DNA from: Eubacterium sp. | Lineage (GTDB): Bacteria > Bacillota > Clostridia > Lachnospirales > Lachnospiraceae | Length of the DNA: 5,676 nt | NCBI GenBank assembly: GCA_024697885.1 | Contig: JAILSA010000284.1 | Location: 1-5,676 of the forward strand | Direction: 5' to 3' | Part shown: in pieces, positions 1-5,676 of the stretch | How positions within the stretch are numbered: the first letter of the stretch is position 1 | How the letters are laid out: every line of letters starts with the position of its first letter | Made by a program: the position numbers and the translations under genes | The notes under the pieces: generated by a model | The model's input: only the letters and a program-made list of their open reading frames with translations | What the model was told of the DNA's origin: nothing | Databases searched by the model: none

Positions 1-891
1 TCCCCAACGCCGGCAGTGACTAAGGCCTATGGGGTCTTGACCAGCAGTGGTGCTATGTATTTTGTCCAGTCCGCGGACACTGTTAAGGATGGAAAAGAAG
101 GAAGTATCCAGAGCATATCAGGGGAGACCTACAGCGGAACAGTTTTTACAGGCTTTGATTCTCTGTCCTATACAGCCTCTAAGGGGGACAATAATCCCAC
201 TCCTTCCTGGCATACGGACGCCAATAATTATGCCTACGCAAAAAGGGTAAAAAGCATTGAAATCGTGGATGGATTTGCCCCGAATAGCATGCATCATTTC
301 TTCTGTATGATGACTAATCTTCAGACCATAAGCGGATTAGAAAAGATTGACACAAGTAAGTGTAAGTCCCTATCTTACGCGTTCTACGGTTGTAGTAAGT
401 TAAAATCAAATCTAGATTTATCTTCTTGGGACACCTCTTCTGTGGCCAATGTTGTACGAGTCTTCAACTCGTGTAAAAAAGTCCCAGCCATAGATACTTC
501 TTCCTGGGATCTTTCCAACTGTAGTTCCCTGTATGGAATGTTTGTAAGCTGTGAGTCCCTGACAGAATTAGACCTGTCCAACTACAATACGGAGAGTGTG
601 ACGAGTACGGAAAGTATGTTTGAGGGCTGCAGAAAGCTTGCCAGCTTAAACCTGGCTGGCTGGAACCTAAAGAGCCTGACCAATGACAGCAGAATGTTTT
701 CTGGTGCCTCTAGCCTTTCGCAGGTGACCTTGTCCGCCAACTATAAGATTATTAATAACTCCTTTGTGGTAGGACGAAAAATGGTCTGGAACAATAAGAC
801 GACCAACACCAGATACACCAATGCCCAGCTGACAGCCTCCTTCCGAGATGGTCAGGGAGAGTCGGGTACCTATGTTTTGGTAAAAGAATAG
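1..891 (+). CDS. BspA-like (DUF285) leucine-rich repeat surface protein, 3' part
   Basis: The frame is open from base 1 and ends at TAG 889-891, giving 296 residues of a longer protein whose start and any signal peptide lie upstream. A GTG at 16 could be read as a start, but the frame runs through it and no ribosome binding site precedes it. From about base 244 to 750 there are BspA/DUF285-type repeats of roughly 23-25 residues. Their recurring elements are LDLSSWDTSSV, a short linker, then an aromatic or MF residue and a G/S-C pair (YAFYGC, RVFNSC, GMFVSC, SMFEGC, ending in RMFSGA). The C-terminal part (YTNAQL..., GESGTYVLV) resembles the usual end of these proteins, whose last residues often contain GTYxW. 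The family is known for surface-exposed adhesion or host-binding proteins, but the ligand cannot be told here. No LPXTG motif or membrane segment follows the repeats, so any anchor must be upstream. Confident on family, not on role. Confidence 0.88.
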   Translation, partial: SPTPAVTKAYGVLTSSGAMYFVQSADTVKDGKEGSIQSISGETYSGTVFTGFDSLSYTASKGDNNPTPSWHTDANNYAYAKRVKSIEIVDGFAPNSMHHFFCMMTNLQTISGLEKIDTSKCKSLSYAFYGCSKLKSNLDLSSWDTSSVANVVRVFNSCKKVPAIDTSSWDLSNCSSLYGMFVSCESLTELDLSNYNTESVTSTESMFEGCRKLASLNLAGWNLKSLTNDSRMFSGASSLSQVTLSANYKIINNSFVVGRKMVWNNKTTNTRYTNAQLTASFRDGQGESGTYVLVKE

Positions 892-896
892 TGGAT

Positions 897-925
897 TTGA
901 CAGGGTATTTAAAATATGTTACATA
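897..925 (+). promoter_or_regulatory. Probable sigma-A promoter for the L,D-transpeptidase gene
   Basis: A perfect -35 box TTGACA (897-902) is followed after 17 bases by TACATA (920-925), which matches TATAAT at three of six positions. A TG at 917-918 gives an extended -10 that could make up for the weak hexamer. The predicted transcription start, near 932, falls inside the first arm of the upstream terminator hairpin. Transcripts from here would lack the complete hairpin and so escape it. Inference from sequence match only. Confidence 0.5.
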
Positions 926-926
926 T

Positions 927-955
927 ATAGCGGTGCTTAGGCGCCGCTATTTTGT
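927..955 (+). terminator. Rho-independent terminator of the BspA-like gene
   Basis: A 10-bp stem (927-936 with 941-950, containing one G-T wobble) closes a TTAG tetraloop. It is followed by a T-rich run (TTTGTATT) from 951. It starts 35 bases after the stop codon of the BspA-like gene and separates that gene from the transpeptidase gene. The T-tract is interrupted by one G, so termination may be incomplete. Confidence 0.8.
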
Positions 956-962
956 ATTCGTG

Positions 963-972
963 GGATGGTGAT
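963..972 (+). promoter_or_regulatory. Ribosome binding site deciding the TTG start at 976
   Basis: GGTGAT at 967-972 matches the downstream part of the full anti-Shine-Dalgarno complement (AGGAGGTGAT). The AGGAGG-equivalent position is about 7 bases before TTG 976. An in-frame TAA at 973-975 directly precedes the TTG, so no earlier in-frame start is possible. The core is imperfect (GATGG instead of GGAGG), suggesting modest translation. Confidence 0.55.
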
Positions 973-975
973 TAA

Positions 976-1989
976 TTGCACAAGAAAAGATTTCGATATT
1001 TGTTATGTTTTTTGGTATTTATTCTGGTCTTTTTTGGAGGAATTTATGTCTCTGGAGACCGGGTTCGAGACAGGGCAGAGGTGGCTTCCAACACCAAGAC
1101 CCCAAAGCCACAGAAGACAGCTAAGCCTACCAAAAAGCCGGTTCAGCGTGTTATGCAAACCCAGGCTCCGGCTTCGGAAAAGGCCAAAACCAAGGCCAAG
1201 AAGGTCAAGGCCAAGAAAAGCTTTAAACTGAATCTCAAGAAGAAAAATAAGTTGTCCAAAGGCCTTTACCGTCTGGGCAAAAAGCTTTTTTACATAAAGA
1301 AAAATAAGAAGGTGGCCACCGGCTATACCAAGGTGGAAGACAGCGCCTATTATTTTAGCCCGAAGACAGGTTTTGCAGTCAAAAAGGCCTGGCAGGAGGT
1401 GGAGTTTGAGGGAGAGACCTATAAGCTCTACTTTGACGAGGACGGCCAGAGGGTCATGGATGTGACAGACCTGATGGAAGAGGATTGCAAGTACCAGATC
1501 GATGTGAATCTGGCCAAAAACATGCTGGCTATTTTTGCCCAGGACAAGGATGGAAAATACAGCATTCCTGTTAAGTCCATGATTTGTTCCGGGGGAATGG
1601 CAGGCCATGAGACCATTCAGGGAACCTATACAGGCCTGATTCCTCTGGGGGAGTGGCACCAGCTTCGTTACAACAGTGTGGGCCAGTATGCCACAAGGAT
1701 TTCCGGACCATACCTTTTCCACTCGGTGGTCTATGACACCTTTGATTCTTATTCCTTGGACAAGGAGGAATATGAGAAGTTGGGAACTTCCGCCTCCCAC
1801 GGTTGTATCCGCCTTCAGGTAATCGATGCCAAGTGGATTTTTGACCGGGCCAGCCAGTGTCAGGCCAAGATTTACAGCGACAAGTCCAAGAAGTACCTCT
1901 TAGACAAGCCGGACATGGTAGAAGTGGGAAAAGATGACCAGGGAAATTACTATGACCCTACAGATCCTAATCTGGCCTGGGCAGGTTAA
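976..1989 (+). CDS. Membrane-anchored L,D-transpeptidase (YkuD domain)
   Basis: 337 residues. The TTG start is the first possible start after an in-frame TAA, and it places KKR at residues 3-5 before a hydrophobic segment (about 8-25), giving a signal anchor with the enzyme outside the membrane. A lysine-, alanine- and proline-rich linker follows (about 41-95, 20 lysines). Residues 96-160 resemble degenerate choline/glucan-binding-type wall repeats (TGY, AYYFSPKTGFAV, KLYFDEDGQRV). The YkuD domain covers about 173-302. It has the SGGMAGHET...GTYTG strand, His249 (LFHS) and the catalytic motif SHGCIRL with Cys277, His275 and Arg279. Family enzymes form 3-3 peptidoglycan cross-links or attach proteins to peptidoglycan through a cysteine acyl-enzyme, and are usually insensitive to most penicillins. 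A charged tail of about 35 residues follows the domain. It probably has its own promoter (897-925), and no terminator is seen after it. Confident on enzyme class; the exact acceptor substrate is unknown. Confidence 0.93.
   Translation: MHKKRFRYLLCFLVFILVFFGGIYVSGDRVRDRAEVASNTKTPKPQKTAKPTKKPVQRVMQTQAPASEKAKTKAKKVKAKKSFKLNLKKKNKLSKGLYRLGKKLFYIKKNKKVATGYTKVEDSAYYFSPKTGFAVKKAWQEVEFEGETYKLYFDEDGQRVMDVTDLMEEDCKYQIDVNLAKNMLAIFAQDKDGKYSIPVKSMICSGGMAGHETIQGTYTGLIPLGEWHQLRYNSVGQYATRISGPYLFHSVVYDTFDSYSLDKEEYEKLGTSASHGCIRLQVIDAKWIFDRASQCQAKIYSDKSKKYLLDKPDMVEVGKDDQGNYYDPTDPNLAWAG
1180..1215 (+). repeat. Short repeats encoding the lysine/alanine-rich linker
   Basis: AAGGCCAA occurs three times, starting at 1180, 1192 and 1207, within the transpeptidase gene. 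The repeats encode alternating Lys and Ala with occasional Thr or Val (KAKTKAKKVKAKK). Such short tracts can change in length by slippage, and the encoded stretch would be an extended, strongly basic linker. Confidence 0.6.
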
Positions 1990-2004
1990 ACAGGGGAAAA
2001 TAGA

Positions 2005-2033
2005 TTGAAGAAATTACCTCCAAATGGTATAAT
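2005..2033 (+). promoter_or_regulatory. Strong sigma-A promoter for ferritin
   Basis: TTGAAG (2005-2010, four of six matches to TTGACA) is followed after 17 bases by a perfect TATAAT (2028-2033), preceded by TGG at 2025-2027, a TGn extended -10. The predicted transcription start is near 2040, leaving a leader of about 46 bases. It starts 15 bases after the transpeptidase stop codon. No recognisable Fur (TGATAATnATTATCA-like) or PerR box overlaps it. A weak dyad (TACC/GGTA, 2015-2018 with 2026-2029) covers the spacer and the first part of the -10 box. Confidence 0.82.
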
Positions 2034-2070
2034 GAAATAGTGTATGTTTAAGCACAATTTCGTATACTTA

Positions 2071-2076
2071 AGGAGG
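2071..2076 (+). promoter_or_regulatory. Strong ribosome binding site of ferritin
   Basis: A perfect AGGAGG lies 9 bases before ATG 2086 and fixes that start. An in-frame ATG at 2044 would add 14 residues read through the ribosome binding site itself and sits only a few bases after the predicted transcription start. Confidence 0.9.
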
Positions 2077-2085
2077 TATTTTTTT

Positions 2086-2574
2086 ATGACAAAAGAAATT
2101 GAAAAAATGTTAGATGCGCAGATTAATAAGGAGTTTCACTCCGCATATCTATATTTGGGAATTGCCAACTATTTCGCTGGCAAGAATTTGAACGGATTTG
2201 CATCTTGGTACAAGGTTCAGGCAGCAGAGGAGCAGGAGCATGCCATGAAGATTTACGACTACATGGTAGAAAATGGTTGCCAGGTAAGTCTTCCAGCGCT
2301 GGAGGCTGTAACGGTTTCCTATGACAGCCCACTTGCTGCAGTAGAGGCGGCTGACAAGCACGAGCACTACATCACAGACGAGATTACCAAGATTTACCAT
2401 GCGGCGGTAGAAGCCAAAGATTACAGAGTACAGCTTTTCCTCAACTGGTTTATCCAGGAGCAGGAAGAGGAGGAGCAGAATTCTGCAGATATGGTTGCCA
2501 AGGTAAAGGTGATGGGCGACAGCGACAAGCACCTCTATATTTTGGACAAAGAGGTAGGAGGACGCCAGGGCTAA
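2086..2574 (+). CDS. ftnA: Bacterial non-heme ferritin (FtnA type)
   Basis: 162 residues, the usual length for bacterial ferritins. The protein oxidises Fe(II) and stores it as a ferric mineral inside a 24-subunit cytoplasmic shell, buffering iron and limiting Fenton chemistry. The ferroxidase residues of E. coli FtnA are found one position earlier: Glu16, Glu49, His52 (EEQEH), Glu93 (KHE) and Gln126 (EQEEEE). The extra third-iron-site ligands are matched by Glu48, Glu125, Glu128 and Glu129. The conserved tyrosine near the centre is Tyr23. No methionine is seen at the position expected for a bacterioferritin haem ligand, so this is ferritin rather than Bfr. The start is fixed by AGGAGG at 2071-2076. 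It has its own strong promoter, and the next gene begins 30 bases after the stop with no terminator between. The alignment to E. coli was made from memory. The gene symbol reflects the family; some clostridial annotations use ftn. Confidence 0.95.
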   Translation: MTKEIEKMLDAQINKEFHSAYLYLGIANYFAGKNLNGFASWYKVQAAEEQEHAMKIYDYMVENGCQVSLPALEAVTVSYDSPLAAVEAADKHEHYITDEITKIYHAAVEAKDYRVQLFLNWFIQEQEEEEQNSADMVAKVKVMGDSDKHLYILDKEVGGRQG

Positions 2575-2591
2575 TTGGCGAGAATACACTA

Positions 2592-2598
2592 AGAGGAG
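2592..2598 (+). promoter_or_regulatory. Ribosome binding site of the c-di-GMP gene
   Basis: AGAGGAG lies 6 bases before ATG 2605, supporting that start for a reading frame that has no stop before the window end. It sits in the 30-base gap after ferritin, where no promoter is visible. Confidence 0.8.
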
Positions 2599-2604
2599 TA
2601 GGAC

Positions 2605-5600
2605 ATGGAAACGGAACACAAGGATGATAATACCAGAGTTTTATATTATGACCTACTGACAGACCTTCCCAACATGAACTATTTTCTGGAATTGGCTGAG
2701 GAGGGCTGTCGGGACCTTATAGAGAGGGAAAAACTGCCGGCGGTATTGTCTTTTAACTTAAATGGACTAAAAATGTTTAACCAAAAATATGGAATTGAGG
2801 AGGGACGAAATCTCCTGATTTCCTTTGGAAAGCTCCTGGAAAAATATTTTTCCAAGAAGAGTGCTTCCCGCTTTGGTGAGGACCATTTTTACGCTTATGC
2901 AGAGAGTACAGGAGTGGAATTTAAGCTCTTTCAGATTTTTGATGAGCTGAAACACTTGAACAACGGTAGAAGTCTGCCTGTGCGAGTGGGAATCTACACT
3001 CCCTCTGGATTTTCCGATAACGTTTCTGCGGCGGTAGCCTGTGACAGGGCCAGAACGGCCTGTGACAAGGACCGCAAGACCTACGAGTCCAAGTATACCT
3101 ATTTTACCAAGCAAATGGAGATGGCAGAGAGGGAGAGAGACTACATTGTCAACAACATCGATGCCGCCATTGCCAAGGGCTATATTAAGGCCTACTACCA
3201 GCCCAAGGTCAGGACCCTGGATGGCAAGCTCAGCGGAGCGGAAGTTTTGGCCCGTTGGGATGATCCGGACTATGGATTTTTGTCTCCGGGAGCCTTCATC
3301 CCTATTTTGGAAGACAGTAACCTGACCTACAAGCTGGATATTTTTATTTTGGAGCAGCTGGCCAAGGACCTCAAGCGTTGTGACGATTTGGGCCTCACTA
3401 AGGTGCCAGTTTCTTTTAACCTGTCCCGGACGGATTTTACCATGACAGACCCCCTTCAGGTCCTAGAGCGGGTGGTGGAAAATTCCGGTGTGGACAAGAG
3501 TTATTTTAAGGTGGAGATTACAGAGTCTACGGTTATGGAAGACCCTGTACAGATGAAAACCCACATAGATAACCTGAGGCGGGCGGGATTTGCTGTGATT
3601 ATGGACGACTTCGGAAGTGCCTACAGTTCTCTGGCCATGCTTCGAGAGTTTTCTTTTGATGCTTTGAAAATTGACATGGGCTTTATGAGAAGCTTCGACG
3701 ATCGAAGCCGAGAAATCCTAAAGGCCATTATTTTGATGTCCAAAAATTTGGGTATGCACACGGTTGCAGAGGGTGTAGATGACCAGGTACAATTGGACTT
3801 TTTGAAAAATCAGGGATGTGAAATCATCCAGGGCTACTACTATGGAAAGCCGGTTCCTTTTGACCGCTTCCATGACCAGTTGAGCCAGCAGGGGATTAAG
3901 ACAGAGTCCCTGGAAGAGAGGGAGTTTTTTGATATTGTGGGCAGGGAAAATGCCATTACGGACCAGGCCTATACCCTACACTTTTATGACGGGAATAAAA
4001 TTACCGCCTTTTATGAAAATGAAAATTACAAGAAGTTGACGGAAGTCTCTTCTGTTTTGAATGGTCGTGGAGTGGACCCAGAAATCGGAGAAAAGATTTT
4101 AGAGGACTACCTGCGAATTGTGGACCGAGCCATTAAGGGCGGTTATCAGGAGGAGATGGCTTATTCCGTGGGGGATAATTACTATCGCATTACGGTTCAG
4201 AAAATAGCCAGTTACTCCAAGGGTCACATGCTCAGAGTCTACCTTCACGATGTCACTTTTGACAGAGAATTGGTGGCATCTCTGAAGGGAGAGGATCAGA
4301 CCCAGGGAAAAATGGTAAATAATGTGGAACTAGACCTCTGGAAACTCTTTATGGATAAGGTAAATATTAAGTTTTTCTGGAAGGACTTGGACCGGAAGTT
4401 CCGAGGAGCCAACCAGGCTTTTTTGGACTACTATGACATGAGCCTGGAGGAATTGATTGGAAAAACTGACGAGGACATGGAGTGGAACGGAGACGAGGAC
4501 GACTTTATGACAGATGAGTTCAGCGTCCTCAAGGGAGAAAAAGTAATAAATTCTGCCGGCGTCACCTATGTCAAGGGCAAAAAGAGAAACATCTGCGCCA
4601 ACAAGTACCCTATTTACCAAAAGGGAAAAATTCAAGGCCTTATGGGGTATTTTATGGATGTGGAGCAGGATCTAGACCCTCACAGAAAGGATCTGAGATA
4701 TCTTTTCACAGAGGATGCTCTTGACCTGTCCCAGAGGCGGGACAACAGTTTTCCTTACGAGGAAATGCTCCAGGTTTACAAGGAGTTTCCTATGGCCTAT
4801 GCGGTCTACCAGGCAGTGATGGATCCGGAGAAAAACAAGTTGATAGATTTTACCTACCTCTACATTAACGAGAGATACAGTGACGCTCTGGGAGGAACCC
4901 AGGGCCAGCTCATTGGCAAGAGATTGAGCCAGATGGTGGACAGAGAGGAATTTGAATTTTGGCTAGAAAAGGGTGAAAAAGCCGTTCTGGAGGGGATTGA
5001 GAGCCGGGGAGACCGCTACAGTGAAAAAGCGGAGCACTGGTTAGAGTACACGGTGGCCCCCACGGCCCTGGAGGGCTGCTGCATCAATATCTGCGAGTAC
5101 TGCGACAGGGAACACAGGGAAAAAATTTCCCTGAAAAAAGATATTTCCACCAGTGATCTAGTGATTCGAATTGCCAATATGCTCAACATGACAGCGGACT
5201 TTGATGAACTTATGAATCAGGTTTTGAAGGAGCTCGGTCGTATGGTAAAGACGGCCCGCCTCCGCCTGCTTATTTATGAGAACAATAAGATTGGCAAGGC
5301 CTATGAGTGGTGCGCTGAGGGGGTGGAGCCATGCGAGTTTAACCTCTATGGCAAGGATTACAGCAAGGACCGAAGCTGGAGCGAGTATTTGGCCAGAGAG
5401 ACCAGTGTCAATATTCCTTCCATCGAGGTTATGAAGGAAAATGCGCCGAAGTTTTATGAGCTCCTGAAATTAAACGGAATCCAGAGATTTTTGGCCACCC
5501 CATGCTATGATGGAAACCGTTTGGTGGGACACATTGTGGCGGAAAATCACCAGGAGAGCCACCAGGTTGATACCAGGCGACTGCTGGAAACGGTGGCATC

Positions 5601-5676
5601 CTTCTTGGCCAACAAAATCGTCAGTCACCAGTTGTCGGCGGAACTGGATTACATGAGTCGCCACGACGGCCTGACA
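2605..5676 (+). CDS. Multi-domain c-di-GMP protein: degenerate GGDEF-EAL-PAS-PAS-PAS-GAF-GGDEF, 3' cut by window
   Basis: 1024 codons are visible with no stop, so the 3' end is missing. Residues about 12-172 form a GGDEF fold (DLLTDLPNMNYF start) whose signature is GEDHF at 91-95 instead of GGDEF. The usual metal Asp positions read NLN (51-53), so it should not make c-di-GMP. Residues about 180-428 form an EAL domain with the expected phosphodiesterase residues: Glu213 (EVLARW), Asn272, Glu304 and Glu307 (EITES), Asp334-Asp335 (DDFG), Lys355 (LKID), Glu389 (AEGV) and Gln409. Hydrolysis of c-di-GMP to pGpG is therefore likely. A weak PAS-like segment follows (about 440-560), then clear PAS domains at about 578-688 (FFWKDLD, GANQAF, IGKTDEDM) and 726-838, and a GAF domain at about 850-1010. 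The last residues (LDYMSRHDGLT) are the usual opening of a second GGDEF. No membrane segment is seen, so it is cytoplasmic. It sits 30 bases after ferritin and is possibly co-transcribed. The signal sensed and the activity of the second GGDEF are unknown. Confidence 0.93.
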   Translation, partial: METEHKDDNTRVLYYDLLTDLPNMNYFLELAEEGCRDLIEREKLPAVLSFNLNGLKMFNQKYGIEEGRNLLISFGKLLEKYFSKKSASRFGEDHFYAYAESTGVEFKLFQIFDELKHLNNGRSLPVRVGIYTPSGFSDNVSAAVACDRARTACDKDRKTYESKYTYFTKQMEMAERERDYIVNNIDAAIAKGYIKAYYQPKVRTLDGKLSGAEVLARWDDPDYGFLSPGAFIPILEDSNLTYKLDIFILEQLAKDLKRCDDLGLTKVPVSFNLSRTDFTMTDPLQVLERVVENSGVDKSYFKVEITESTVMEDPVQMKTHIDNLRRAGFAVIMDDFGSAYSSLAMLREFSFDALKIDMGFMRSFDDRSREILKAIILMSKNLGMHTVAEGVDDQVQLDFLKNQGCEIIQGYYYGKPVPFDRFHDQLSQQGIKTESLEEREFFDIVGRENAITDQAYTLHFYDGNKITAFYENENYKKLTEVSSVLNGRGVDPEIGEKILEDYLRIVDRAIKGGYQEEMAYSVGDNYYRITVQKIASYSKGHMLRVYLHDVTFDRELVASLKGEDQTQGKMVNNVELDLWKLFMDKVNIKFFWKDLDRKFRGANQAFLDYYDMSLEELIGKTDEDMEWNGDEDDFMTDEFSVLKGEKVINSAGVTYVKGKKRNICANKYPIYQKGKIQGLMGYFMDVEQDLDPHRKDLRYLFTEDALDLSQRRDNSFPYEEMLQVYKEFPMAYAVYQAVMDPEKNKLIDFTYLYINERYSDALGGTQGQLIGKRLSQMVDREEFEFWLEKGEKAVLEGIESRGDRYSEKAEHWLEYTVAPTALEGCCINICEYCDREHREKISLKKDISTSDLVIRIANMLNMTADFDELMNQVLKELGRMVKTARLRLLIYENNKIGKAYEWCAEGVEPCEFNLYGKDYSKDRSWSEYLARETSVNIPSIEVMKENAPKFYELLKLNGIQRFLATPCYDGNRLVGHIVAENHQESHQVDTRRLLETVASFLANKIVSHQLSAELDYMSRHDGLT

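Noticed and set aside
965..1231. ATG at 965 opening an 88-codon frame over the transpeptidase start
   Set aside because: It is out of frame with the transpeptidase, its product is Arg/Pro-rich low-complexity sequence, and the TTG 976 frame has a convincing signal anchor.
1003..1800. Long minus-strand open frame (265 codons) opposite the transpeptidase gene
   Set aside because: It lies wholly antisense to a clear YkuD gene, shows no recognisable family, and its leucine-rich composition is what the complement of lysine-rich coding sequence gives.
2048..2071. Inverted repeat TTAAG/CTTAA in the ferritin leader as an RNA switch
   Set aside because: The stem is 5 bp, mostly A-T, around a 14-base loop, which is too weak to propose a riboswitch or regulatory hairpin.
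2044..2085. Upstream in-frame ATG for ferritin, adding 14 residues
   Set aside because: The extra codons include the AGGAGG ribosome binding site and start only a few bases after the predicted transcription start. ATG 2086 is ideally spaced and gives the normal ferritin N-terminus.
2563..2580. Hairpin over the ferritin stop codon (CGCCA with TGGCG) as a terminator
   Set aside because: The stem is only 5 bp with an 8-base loop and no T-run follows, so it is unlikely to stop transcription.
2149..2619. Minus-strand open frame opposite ferritin
   Set aside because: It is antisense to a ferritin with every ferroxidase ligand in place, and its product resembles nothing I know.
3041..3325. Second plus-strand frame inside the c-di-GMP gene
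   Set aside because: It overlaps the end of the degenerate GGDEF and the start of the EAL domain in the wrong frame, and its product is low-complexity Arg/Pro/Thr-rich sequence.

Overview
The window reads as one strand of a moderate-G+C Firmicutes chromosome, most likely a clostridial (Lachnospiraceae-type) bacterium. This rests on the gene types and is inference: a BspA-like DUF285 leucine-rich surface protein, a membrane-anchored YkuD L,D-transpeptidase preceded by degenerate wall-binding-type repeats, a bacterial non-heme ferritin, and a very large c-di-GMP protein whose PAS segment (FFWKDLDRKF...GANQAFLDYY...IGKTDEDM) is of a style common in that family. AGGAGG-type ribosome binding sites, heavy AGA/AGG arginine codon use and a consensus sigma-A promoter agree with this. 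All four genes lie on the + strand and the window is gene-dense, with only three short gaps (84, 96 and 30 bases).

Layout: (1) 1-891 is the 3' part of a BspA-like surface protein whose start lies outside the window. (2) 892-975 holds a rho-independent terminator (927-955) and a probable promoter (897-925) that abuts the terminator hairpin. (3) 976-1989 is an L,D-transpeptidase starting at TTG. (4) 1990-2085 holds a strong extended -10 promoter (2005-2033) and a strong ribosome binding site. (5) 2086-2574 is a complete ferritin with an intact ferroxidase centre. (6) 2605-5676 is the first 1024 codons of a c-di-GMP signalling protein that stays open to the window end. Its order is degenerate GGDEF, intact EAL, three PAS-like segments, GAF, and the first residues of a second GGDEF domain.

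Functionally there are two halves. The first two genes work at the cell surface: one is a probable adhesin or surface-exposed repeat protein and the other cross-links peptidoglycan. The second two are a cytoplasmic iron store and a multi-sensor c-di-GMP enzyme. They are separated by 30 bases with no visible terminator or second promoter, so they may be co-transcribed from the promoter in front of ferritin. This pairing of iron storage with c-di-GMP turnover is the most interesting feature here. No CRISPR array, mobile element, tRNA or rRNA was seen.
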